From Cephalopachus bancanus (lineage: Eukaryota > Chordata > Mammalia > Primates > Tarsiidae), in the NCBI GenBank assembly GCA_027257055.1, contig JAPVLO010000522.1:1798001-1862000 (forward strand): a DNA stretch of 64,000 bases, written 5' to 3'. Position numbers and translations under genes: made by a program. The notes beneath the pieces are model-generated. The model ran no database searches. It saw nothing but the letters and a program-made list of their open reading frames with translations, and was not told the DNA's origin. Below are positions 32,251-42,347 of the stretch, one piece after another. Position 1 is the stretch's first letter, and each line of letters starts with the position of its first letter.

Positions 32251-33164
32251 TGACCATTGCACCAATGGATCTTCAGAGTCTGACACTCTGCCTGGCAAGT
32301 GGTAATTTCTCCACACATTCACTACCTAGATGATGGAGAGAAGACAGACAATTTGCATTCACAGAAACCCAGGAAAGGGAAGAGGCTTGTCCAAGTCACT
32401 CAGCCTAAAACATAGTCAAAACAGCAGCTGAAACTAGGATAGCTTCTCTCCAGTTTTCCCCAGCCTTATGTTCTGGAACAGGGATCTTTTCCCAAATTCG
32501 ACACTGGAAGCAGGCTGGTCTGTGAGTATGCGGAGGTCAGATGTGACTGACATCTGGTTGGAAAGGTTCCCAGAACCTGTTGTCTACTAACTCCCAATTT
32601 TCAGGGAGAGCCAAGTAAAACACCAGGTGAAGGGTTTGTTTTCCTTACTGTAAACCGTTGATGAGGAGCCACATGACCTGTAACACAGATTGATCCCAGG
32701 ACTTGGAACACCCTCATTGTTTGTTTTTCTGGTCTCTGTGGTCTTCATACTATTTTGGAATTTGGAAGAAGCATAGAAGGCAACACCATTATCTTTCACT
32801 GCTTGGTGAGTTTTAGTGAGAAAAGAGTTCCTCTCTACTCCCAGGAGATGGCTCCTTGGGTGATCCCAAGGACTCTGTGGGCTCAGGGAAGGCTAAACCT
32901 ATGAGCTCAGAGAAAATTCGCTCAGAACCAGCTGATGGTGTTGGTGGTGGGAAACAGCTCTCAATGGGACCTCTCCTCCAGGAGTGTGCGTGGGGCCTAC
33001 AGGAGCAGCAGACCCAAATGAATCCTCCCCAGACTTTCTGTTTCAACACATTAAATCCACCTGGATATTCTGAAGACAGGGGCTGGGAGGGGCCTTGGAG
33101 AGACAGCTGGAAAAACTGAGGAAGAAGAATATGCCTAGGATCTCCATCTCAGATTCTTTTCCAG
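32251..33164 (+). other. LILR-like copy 5, upstream flank/intron
   Basis: Leads into a D1 exon through a polypyrimidine acceptor. No leader exon could be identified. The open frames 32813-33119 on both strands overlap each other and have no recognisable domain. Confidence 0.45.
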
Positions 33165-33447
33165 GAGCCCTCCTCAAATCCTCCAATGGGTTGATCCCAG
33201 CTCTAATGTTATTATGGGTATCCTTGTGACCATCTGGTATCTGGAATCTCCACAGGCTGATGTCTACCATTCGTATAAAGCAAAAGTCCCTCAATCCTTG
33301 TATATATGGATGCTCCAGAAATCTAAGACTGGGGCAGTTTCTACATTGAAGACAAAAGGTCACACACTGCAGGGCTGTTCCAGTTACCATATCACAGCTG
33401 GAAGAGCTGGACCATGCAGATTGACCCTCTGTCTCTGGGGGTGATAG
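33165..33447 (+). pseudogene. LILR-like copy 5, D1 Ig exon
   Basis: A 283-bp exon between acceptor 'cttttccag' and donor GTAAGA, the normal D1 size. One frame reads 'VTIWYLESPQADVYHSYKAK', in which the first Ig cysteine is Tyr. A shifted frame ends 'DPLSLGVI'. The region where the second cysteine belongs reads 'GLFQLPYHSW', also without Cys. It is a pseudogene although the splice sites look good. Confidence 0.82.
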
Positions 33448-33657
33448 GTAAGAAATATAATCCAGATATCCTCCCCATGGTGAGATTCTCCTCATAGACA
33501 GACCGAAACTGTGTGAACTGTGTGTGTCTTCAGAAGGAACTCACACCCACAGGGAACACCTGGGATATGTGGGGTGATGATCCTCCTTAACATTAATGTA
33601 GCTCTCTCTTTCTTTGTCAAGACTTTTCAGAGCACCCTCAAACTCAGTCCACCCAAC
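33448..33657 (+). pseudogene. LILR-like copy 5, intron and first bases of D2
   Basis: The intron parallels copies 3 and 4 ('ccttaacattaatg' against 'cccatttaacatggtg'). From about 33620 the text aligns with the D2 start of copy 4 ('gagcaccctcaaactcag' against 'cagcctctcaactctg'). At about 33657 it changes to ERV2 LTR, so D2 is cut after roughly 40 bases. Confidence 0.6.
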
Positions 33658-34929
33658 GATGCTTAAGGGAAAGTTTAAGTATTCTTCTCCATGCCCAGCT
33701 AATGTTCTCTTTAAGGGCGGAGACTATCTCCACCCCAAAACACCATTCCAACACAATGATGTTATCTTGAAGTAAAAACAGTCCCCACAACCTGTTAATA
33801 CAGAACCTTAAAATTATAAAATTGAAAACTCTTACATAAAATCATAAAGCTTTCCATTGAACAACTCTATTTAAAACAAAACTTATATCCCAAATTAACT
33901 AATACATATTATAATCTTTCTAACAATTCTAATTCTTTATAAACTTAACTTCTTTATTCAAATTATCTAGGAAAACAAGTTTTTCCATAATAAAAGTCTC
34001 TGGGGGCCAGAACAGCAGTTTCTGGCCCAAGACTTTGGAGCAGTTCATGTGTAGAATACTTCTATCTGCGTGGAGAAATGTGCACCTGGAGACCCTCCTG
34101 AAGCACTTCGCACAGATGTTCCTTTTTTCATGGACGAGGAGTTTCTTTTTCAAGGCCTTCTGGTCTTTCAAGTCCCTTGGTAGTTACTTCTTGTTCGAAT
34201 TCTTTCATTGTCTTCCTTATCTGGGACATCTTATTCCTAAGGAGAACAACTCAGAAGAAACTTTTAGTGGTGTTATTCAGGCCTCAAAGTAGTTTTGGTT
34301 GTTAGATAAAACCTGTTTCACTTACTTAAATTCTACATCTAAACCCTTTAACTTCTTATATACTAAAACTTTAATATGTATCCCAAAGCCCTAAAAGCAA
34401 ACTTATAAATCACCTACACATACCTTAATATAAACGTTCACTACACTTAAATCTTATGCCTATGATTGTAAACTTATACCTGTAAAACCTTATAACCAAA
34501 CACCATAACTACAACTACAAATAATTAGTAAAAATATTCAAAACAATTCTTTGCTTAAACAAAACCAGAAACCTCTTTTTACCAGGTATTAGTCACAAAT
34601 CCTAACCCTTAAAACAGGATCTGTAACCCATGACCAAGTAAAAGAAAACCCTTTAAACATGCCTCAGAGCCATCACATGGGCAAAAAGGGACAGATCAAA
34701 CAACATATTGGGAAGTGGAAAGATGGACAATGAGTTTCCAGTAGCTGAAAATACTTCGTATAAACAGGCTGTTTTCTTCTTTCATGACTGCACAGAACTC
34801 TTTGGCCATAACAACAGCAAAGGCAGAAGACGGAAGGGCCTCAGCTTTTCAGACTCGCCCTGCTGTCCAGAGTCATTGGTCCACCAGGATCCTGTCAATC
34901 TGGTGGGCCCCCGAGGCTGGCTCCCAACA
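33658..34929 (-). repeat. ERV2 3' LTR, truncated
   Basis: Direct repeat of 42908-44167. The minus strand starts TGTTGGGAGCC at 34929, immediately after a purine tract (aaaaaagggggaga), which defines the LTR 5' end. Matching stops at about 33658; the counterpart of 42348-42907, including R/U5, is missing. The two LTRs differ by many scattered substitutions and small indels, showing considerable age. Confidence 0.9.
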
Positions 34930-34943
34930 TCTCCCCCTTTTTT
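34930..34943 (-). other. ERV2 polypurine tract
   Basis: On the minus strand 'aaaaaagggggaga' directly precedes the TG of the 3' LTR. It is the expected primer site for plus-strand synthesis. Confidence 0.85.
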
Positions 34944-36886
34944 GTTTTTTAATAAGAAGCCATGAAATACCGTGTTCAGTCAGGAGATGTTATTCTTTAG
35001 CAATTTGAAGATTACTGGAAGCAAACATAATAGTAACAAAATTATTCCTCCACATTAATTAATATGGACAGCAATGATTTCTGATCAGCAAATGAAGAAA
35101 AGTTATTAAAAATAGACTGAGCCAATTGGGTAGACATAAATTGCTTTTCAGCTAAGCTAATGCCTTGTATTTCTTGGTGCAATTTAGAAAGATATATACT
35201 CAGATCTGAGTGATTCTAAATTCCAAGGATATGGTTTTTTATTTTGTCCCATGTATGGATGGATTTATTTACCTGTAAAGGAGTTACACAAATCTACTTA
35301 AACTCTGAATGGCATTGTAGGGCTAGCTTGATTTTTAAAGTCACGAATTCCTGACCTATAGCGAGAGCAGCTTCATCCAAGGCATTAATCTTGCTTTCTA
35401 ACTTCTGATCAATAATTTCCTGAGTGGCCAATGCCAAAGAAACATTTTTAGATAACTGATCTGCAAATGTACCTGCATGTACTTCTTTGGCCAACGCTAC
35501 AGCTGAAACTGAAACTGAAGTATCTATAGCTATTAAAGCTGTAATTCCTATAATCAAAGCCGCAATAAATCTTTTAGGCCATGACAACAATGAATTAACT
35601 TTATACAATGTTTTTAAACCATACTCATCATACCAAAGGGAAGGAAGTTTTACTAGAACCATCAAATAAGGAGGCTGTTTGAGAATCACAAATCCTTTGT
35701 AAGAAAAATCAGTTAAACAATTAGCAAGAACACAATTTTTGCAAGAAACATCATAAATAGAATTCTTACGAGTAATATGTAAAAAATTGGAATTTTGGAA
35801 AGCCAAAACTGCATAAGGTGATTGTAAGCAAGTTCTGACCTTATACAGAGTCGTTCCTGTAGGTTGAGTAAGTGTCACTGGTTTAATGGCAGCAAGGGCT
35901 CTCCAAAAGTTGGGTTGGATAACTTGTTTATATTTAAAGACAGTAGTTAAAATTGGAGGCACCCACCCATTGTTATGAAATCTAACAGGAATATTTACGC
36001 CCCCTGAAGTTTCAGGAGTGGAATAAATTTTGGAACCAAGACCCCAATCATTAATAGAAGGCCCAGAGCTGCATAGAGGATACGTAACTTTAGATAAATA
36101 TACACATTCTCTCCAAACAGGATATCCTGTATCTGGTTGGATGAATAGCCAGTTCTTTTCAGTGTTATCAAGGACACAAGTAGTCACAGTAAGCAGAGGT
36201 GAGGCTTGGACAGCCAAAATGAAATCAATGCCTCCAGGTATCAATAGTTTAAGAAATCAATCATCTCTGGAGCCCAGTCTGTTAGGAACTTGAGAGGGAC
36301 TGCTTGTATCCATGGTTTTTATAGAGGATTTTAAACAAAAGGGTTTATATTGAGAATTATCTGAATAGTCAGTAAGACATACAGGAAGATTACTGGAATT
36401 TCCTACAAATGAAAAATTATAAGTCACAACAGTTTTTGTTTGAGAAGCAAAAAGAGTCGGCCCTCCCAAAAACTGATGGGAATCAGTAAACACAGAAATT
36501 ATCCCATGGTCCCATGTAACTGGTTGAAAGAGTGGAGGATTAGGTATATAAACCCAGTAAATTTTATCCACACTCTTAGCAGCATTGATATGACCCACCT
36601 GGAAAGTCAAAATAATCATGATAACAATGAAAACAGTAGATGGCGATGGAGAGATGTTTTGCGAACAAACCAGTTTTTGTGCTTCAATAGTTAAAGACTT
36701 GAGATGTCCCCATGTGGGGAGGCACCAGTGGTGAGTAGAAGAAGTCAATTGCTCCAGGAAATAATGAAATGGAGAAGGAGGAGGACCTGAAATTGAAGAA
36801 AAACAAGAATGGGAACGAGACCGTCGATGTATGAGAGTATGTGGTGACTGATAACTGAGGGCGAGATGTCTCATTCGAGGAACCAA
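34944..36886 (-). pseudogene. ERV2 env
   Basis: The minus-strand frame from 36886 runs 209 codons to a stop at about 36257. It reopens in the same frame at 36244 for 316 codons to 35294, so a single stop splits a reading frame of about 530 codons. The N-terminus is Arg/Ser-rich ('HRRSRSHS') before a hydrophobic signal-like segment at about residues 85-105. A basic 'WPKRF' site followed by a hydrophobic stretch with 'AALIIGITALIA' marks the SU/TM cleavage and fusion peptide, and a heptad region follows. The frame ends at 'LQCHSEF'; the rest of TM (34944-35293), including the membrane anchor, is decayed. Similarity is to MMTV-type Env, known for cell entry; this copy could not be membrane-anchored as it stands. 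Confidence 0.88.
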
Positions 36887-36911
36887 AATCCTTTCTTCTT
36901 CTGGCTCTGAT

Positions 36912-37690
36912 CTATTCTGATGTAGGCTGGGTTCTCATCTGGGATCTCTCTGCCTCAGGCAAGGCATTGGATTGAGAAGAGGCTGGTTGGTCATGTCGGA
37001 TGAGTCGATCCGGGATCCAGATAGGTGATGGAGAATCCTGGGGAAAGATGCAAGCGTATTCTCTCCCACATGTTAGCAATACATCAGGCCCTCTCCACTG
37101 GCCCATAAGGAGATCTTTCCACTTAACCATAGATTTAACAGTCTCTACCGGATTCCAGTGCCTAGCCATAGCCAAATGACCCAAAGAGTCCAAATTAAGA
37201 TGATTAAGTACAAATAAAGCATGGCTTACAATGTGATGAGGGGAACTATACTTAAATTCTCCATCTTGTAATTTAATTATTTGATTTTTTTAGTTTGATG
37301 GGCTCTCTCGACTATGGCTTGACCCTGAGGATTATAAGGAATTCCTGTAGAATGAGAAATATTAAATTGAGCACAAAAATGTTGAAAAACTTTAGACGTA
37401 TACACAGGAGCATTGTCAGTTTTAAGTTGTTTTGGGAGACTCAACTGTAAAAAACAAAAGAATAAATGTTGTACCATTTCCTTATAAGCTTCTCCTATTC
37501 CAGCTGAAGCCAATATTACATGAGAAAAAGTATCCACAGTTACATGTAAATAAGACAATTTTCCAAAACGGAAAATGAGTTACATCCATCTGCCATAAAA
37601 CATTAGGTTTCAATCCTCGGGGATTGACCACTGCTGGAACACTGACAAAGGTAGGACATGCCGGGCAGTTTTTAACAATTTACCGAGCTG
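36912..37690 (-). pseudogene. ERV2 integrase
   Basis: The core at 37277-37558 shows the first Asp in 'VTVDTFSH', the second in 'KTDNAPVY' and the Glu in 'AIVERAH', so the D,D,E triad is retained. The C-terminal domain at 36912-37193 has '[15 protein letters not shown]' and a conserved Trp pattern. The N-terminal zinc domain ends near 37690 ('KNCPACP'). At least two breaks separate the parts. Integrase would insert the viral cDNA with a 6-bp duplication in this genus. Confidence 0.87.
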
Positions 37691-38280
37691 CTTCTCTAGG
37701 CAATTGAAACTGATAACGTAAGGCAGTAGCATTTTGATGATGAATCTTATGAGATAGCTGAGACTGAGTGACTGCCTCCGTTTCTAGGGCTGAGCATATT
37801 GCTGGTCTAGTTAAGCTGTCAGCCAATTGGTTGCCTTTATGCAAAGGTCCTGGAAGGCCAGAATGAGATCTAATGTGCCCAACAAAAAACTGCTCCTTTC
37901 TGTCACAAATCAACTGTTGCAGTTGAATAAGCAATTCCAAAATCGCAATTTTATTTACAGGAATAGTTGCTGTTTCTATATGAGGAAACAATCTTTTAAT
38001 ATAAGAAGAATCAGTATACAAATTAAATCTCCTGTCTCTTAAAGCAGTAAAGGCACATAAGATTGCCCTTAATTCCATTTTTTGTGCTAATTTTCTGAAG
38101 TATCTAAGACATGAGGCTTGTCATTAATTACTGTCACTGCTTTTCCATTAGATGAATCACCAATAAAAACCAAGGCTGCCCTCTCGAGGGGAACCAAGGA
38201 ACAGTTATGAGAAAAAATTATGGGACTGCATTTTACAAACTGCAATAATGGGTTTTTAGGCAAATGAAACAAATTTGTCC
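37680..38280 (-). pseudogene. ERV2 RNase H
   Basis: The minus-strand stretch 37680-38078 includes 'MELRAILCAF' (Glu) and 'NLYTDSSYIK' (Asp), and runs towards integrase. The stretch 38087-38272 carries the first acidic site in altered form ('VFIGDSSNGK'), where ERV1 has 'VFTDGS'. A frameshift at about 38083 separates them. Confidence 0.82.
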
Positions 38281-38289
38281 TCTAAAATC

Positions 38290-39545
38290 AATTAAAGCTA
38301 CTTGCCAATCATCATTGGTTTATAATAAAGTTTGAAATTGAGTTTTGTCATACGGAATGATGATATTATCCACTTCCCTCCCAAACAGTTCCACCCTCTT
38401 TATCTTCCTTTAATTATTAACAAAGCAACTAAATAAGGATAAGATGCCAAAACCTTGTTAGAAGAAACCGGTAAATGTAGCCACTCCATAGGTCCTTCCT
38501 GCCACAAGCATCCTGTTGGCATATGAAAAGTAGCCAATACAATCAATTCCCATGGTAAATCATAATTTACTCTTTTCACCTTTTGAGACTCAATGACCTT
38601 TTCTACAAGAGTTAATGCCTTTTTGCCTCAGATACTAAGACTCTTTTAGAAGTAGGGGAGGAATCCCTCTGTAATATATTAAAAAGAGGTTTTAAATCTG
38701 CAGTAGTAATATGTAAATAAGATCTTAGCCAATTAATATCTCCTAATAATGTTTGAAAATCGTTTAAAATGACCAAATGATTTTTTCTTAATTGCAAAGG
38801 TTGATGACTCACAGTTTGAGTCACTTGAGTGTTTCCCACTGAGTGTTTAACACTTGACCAAGATAAGTAAAAGACGGATTTGTCTGAATTTTCTCGGGGA
38901 AAATTTTCAAGCCACAGTTTGTCAAGGCCATCACTGTTCTTTTCAAAATGTCATGCAAAAGAGCATGATTCTGAAGAGCTAGTAAAATGTCATCCATATA
39001 ATGTACCAGGTAAAGGTCAGGGTATTGATGCCTAATATCTTGTAAGGCAGCATCAACATATTTTTGACACAAGGTGGGGCTATTTTTCATCCTTGTGGCA
39101 GGACTTTCCATTGGAACCTCTGATGTGGCTGTTTAAGATTCTCAGAGGGAAGGCTAAATGCAAATCTCTTACAATCCTTAAAATTTAAAGGTATAGTAAA
39201 AAGGCAATTCTGTAAATCAATGACTATGATGTTAAAGTCAGCAGGTATAGCAACTGGAGATGGCAACCCGGGCTGCAATGCACCCATAGTCTCCATAGTG
39301 GCATTAATGCCTCTTAAATCTTGTAAGTCTCCACTTACCAGATTTTTTTCTTTATGACAAATATAGAAGTATTCCAAATATAGAAGTATTCCAAGAGTAT
39401 TCCAAGAAGGCTCTATATGACCAGCCTCTAATTGCTGTTGGGCTAATTATTTTGCTACCTTAAGTTTATCTGAGGGTGTAGGCCATTGTTCCACCAAACC
39501 AGTTCGTTAGATTTCCAGATAATAGGTTCGGCAGTTTTAGGAGCA
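38290..39545 (-). pseudogene. ERV2 reverse transcriptase
   Basis: The stretch 39087-39377 contains '[11 protein letters not shown]' with the first catalytic Asp. The stretch 38821-39111 contains 'YLVHYMDDIL' with the YMDD motif. The stretch 38612-38839 continues the thumb. Frameshifts at about 39100 and 38830 and a small internal duplication near 39360 ('aagtattccaa') disrupt it. ERV1 shares the region. Confidence 0.88.
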
Positions 39546-39630
39546 ATGGCCCCTAGGATAAATTTGAATAGCCTATGCCAGACCAGTCTTTCCTCTCTGA
39601 AACTCGGATGGTTATTCCTTGGCCAATTTT

Positions 39631-39683
39631 TCCCAGTCCCTTAAAGGGATAGCAATTTTTCCCAGTCCCTTAAAGGGATAGCA
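39631..39683 (+). repeat. Short tandem duplication in ERV2 pol/pro junction
   Basis: The 26-base unit starting 'cccagtcccttaaagggata' is present twice in direct succession ('ttttt cccagtccctt'). ERV1 has lost this region, so its age cannot be compared. Confidence 0.8.
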
Positions 39684-39709
39684 TTTGTGCTGACACCTTG
39701 TCACCTGGG

Positions 39710-40297
39710 CTATACAAAAGTGTTCCCTTTTGGGTGAGAATATCTCACCCCTGAGTGTAACAGGGATATAAGGGATGACATAGGGGCAAAAAAGTCCCTG
39801 ATGCTTGATTGTCTGTCCAGTTTAAAATTTGAGAACTTTTGACCACAGAAGGTACTCGACCAATGCCAATAAGTCCTGAAGGGGCTAGCTGCACTGGCCA
39901 AGAAGAAGGCCAATCCTTTCCTGCTATACAAGAAACATCTGCCCCTGTATCTAACAAGCCTTTAATTTTAACTCCCTGTATAAACAAATCTTTTAGAAGT
40001 CTGGAGTCAGTAATTTCCTGAATCCAAAACGCAAAATCACTTGAACCAAATCCAGAATCACCCCTAGGCTCATCAGTTAAGGATTTGCCCATTTTGTGAT
40101 AGGGTAAAAGTAATAACTGAGCTATTCTCTGACCTTTATTAAATTGTATGGTTTTGTTAGAGGGAACAACAAGCACCAGAATTTCCCCTGTGTAATCAGA
40201 ATCCACTACTGCAGGGATAATGGCTACTTCTGGAGAGATAATGAGCTTCTTCCTAAAATAATTCCTACTATTCCATCAGGAAGAAGGCCTTGAACTC
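39710..40297 (-). pseudogene. ERV2 dUTPase-protease
   Basis: The frame 39745-40206 starts in the C-terminal part of a dUTPase ('GQRIAQLLLLP'). It continues into an aspartic protease with 'LLDTGADVSCIAG', where the catalytic D-T-G is intact. The tandem order dUTPase then protease is characteristic of betaretroviruses. Upstream dUTPase sequence extends to about 40297 with breaks. The protease would cleave Gag and Pol; the dUTPase lowers dUTP misincorporation. It is likely non-functional because the linking frames are broken. Confidence 0.86.
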
Positions 40298-40400
40298 CTA
40301 TATTTGTCATAAAGAAAAAATCTGGTAAGTGGAGACTTACAAGATTTAAGAAGCATTAATGCCACTATGGAGACTATGGGTGCATTGCAGCCCAGGGTTG
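40298..40400 (+). repeat. Inverted copy of an RT segment
   Basis: About 100 bases that are the near-exact reverse complement of 39263-39366 in the RT gene. It lies between the gag C-terminus and the dUTPase. Shared text includes 'tctggtaagtggagacttac' here against its complement at 39336-39353. Confidence 0.88.
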
Positions 40401-42280
40401 AACTCCTGTTGGAATGGGAGTTACTGAAATGTCGGAGTTAATATTGTTGTGGTGGAGGAACAGAGGTCCAGTCCTGCACTCCCTTGGGTGGCTCTGATGA
40501 GTTCTGAGATGGGACAAAGGGAAGAATGGGTTCAAGGTGGAGGCCACCCCTATTGTTATCTGGGCCTGGGGCAGGCCCCCCACCTTTTTCCAAATTTGGC
40601 ACTGCAGATTGCTGTTCTGTTAATGGAGTGCCATTTTTGTGAAACTTAGATTTGCAATCCTTAGCCCATGAAAACCTTTCAGACATCTAGGACACAAAGA
40701 CTTTGGTCGAGAACCCTCATTAGGCAATTTCATCGGGGCCTTTTGTGGCCCTTGTTTAGCTGGACAGTTTCTGCTAATATGGCCAGGTTGCCCACAAGTA
40801 TAACAAGTTAAGACTGAGCTGTTTTTCGATTTGTTGTTGCCATTTTGCATTCCCTGCACAAACTGTGTATAAGTTTCTCCTTTCAAGGCAGTGGCTATCA
40901 CCACACCCTGCATAAAATCGGAGCTGACATCTGCACATTCTCTGATGTAATCAGTTACCTGTCCTGTTTTTCTTACTGATCTAATCAGAGCCTGGCAAGT
41001 ACTCTTAGCATTTTCAAAAGCCAGTTGCCTAATAAGAATATTTGCTGCCCCTTCACTGGTAACAATTCTATTCACTGCTGTAATAAGTCTAAAAACAAAA
41101 TCCTCATAATTCTCATCTGATTTCTGCTTAATGTCTGATAAAGAAGAGGTATCAGCTGTATCAACTGGTAATTTTCTCCAAGCCGTGCTTGCACAGGTAT
41201 TAACCTGGAGCAGGGCTTTCTTATGCATAATTGATTATCTGAAGACTCATAAGGTCCTGTTCCCAAAAGCATGTTAGTCGTAATTTCAATTTGACCTGGT
41301 TGTCTCTGCTGATTATGAGTCGTTTGTATTTTCACCTGATCCTCATATTCAGTTCTTCACAGCAAATAGGCTCCTCCCAATAGAAAACTTTTAACAAGTG
41401 TCTGCCAATCATACTGTGTCATCCATCGGGTAGCAAATTGCTCCATAATAGTAACTGTGTAAGGAGTTACAGGGCCATATTGGGAACATACGTCCCTTAG
41501 TTCCTTTATTAATTTATATGGCAACGGCTCACATCAAGGTGATTCATTTCCTGCATTGTTAGTTTCAAAGAGTACCAGAAAGCAAGAAGAAAAACCAAAA
41601 TCTCCTTCCTTCTCAGTCTCCCTCCTAGCTCCTTGTATACCAACCTGATGAGTTTTAACTGTAGGTATATACCCAGGTGTAAACTCTGAATTTCTTAAAG
41701 TAGCCTTTGCAGGGGTCTTAGAAATAGACACATTAATCACATCATCAGGATACTTCTGTTCATGATATTTAACTGCCTCATCCTCCAAATGTATCTCATC
41801 ATCAGGGGATAAGTCATCACTGCATAAAGGGTGTGCCATGGGAATGGCTGGAGACATGGCCATAACCAGCAAAGGGGTGTCTCCAGCAATAACTTTAGTA
41901 GGGAATTTAGAAAAATCATGTTGTGGATCTAAGGCATCTCTAATAATATAGCATAAAGCAAAGGTATCAGCTGGCACCTTTTCAGGTCCATGTGAGGTAT
42001 AATAGAGCTTAAGTTCTTCTCCTACTTTAGCCCAAATAGCCAGATTTACAGTGCCCTCTTCTGGAAACCAGGAACATTGTTCCTGGACAAAATGCAAAAA
42101 AACGAGTCAATTGATTAGAAGACACCTTGATTTCTCTTTTAGACAATGTATTCATCAAAATACTTATAAACATTTTCCTCTATTTAGACTTACTCTGGTC
42201 CATGATTCTATCATGGCTCTTAACACTTTTTACCTTTCCTAGCTTTGCCTGTCTCTACAGAGGGGTCCGCAGCACACTGG
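40401..42280 (-). pseudogene. ERV2 gag
   Basis: The piece 41534-42097 is matrix-like ('WFPEEGTVNLAIW'). The piece 40620-41228 holds the end of capsid with the major homology region around 'DENYEDFVFRL' and a zinc knuckle 'CYTCGQPGHISRNCP' (C-x2-C-x4-H-x4-C). A second, degraded knuckle begins 'CPRCLKGFH'. The frame then continues into a proline-rich tail at 40438-40686. The initiator region near 42.25 kb is not open. Gag forms the particle core. Confidence 0.87.
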
Positions 42281-42327
42281 GTAAGGTCCTAACTGTTCCG
42301 AAAAAGAAAGAAAAAGATTACCTTCAG

Positions 42328-42345
42328 GTCCCTGTTTGGGCACCA
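42328..42345 (-). other. ERV2 primer-binding site, tRNA-Lys type
   Basis: On the minus strand 'tggtgcccaaacagggac' matches the lysine-tRNA (UUU) primer site of betaretroviruses, differing at two positions by C-to-T. It lies two bases after the LTR-ending CA at 42348. Confidence 0.9.
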
Positions 42346-42347
42346 CC

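Noticed and set aside
35294..36886. ERV2 env as a domesticated syncytin-like gene
   Set aside because: One in-frame stop, and no membrane anchor because the downstream TM part is decayed; kept only as a finding to test.
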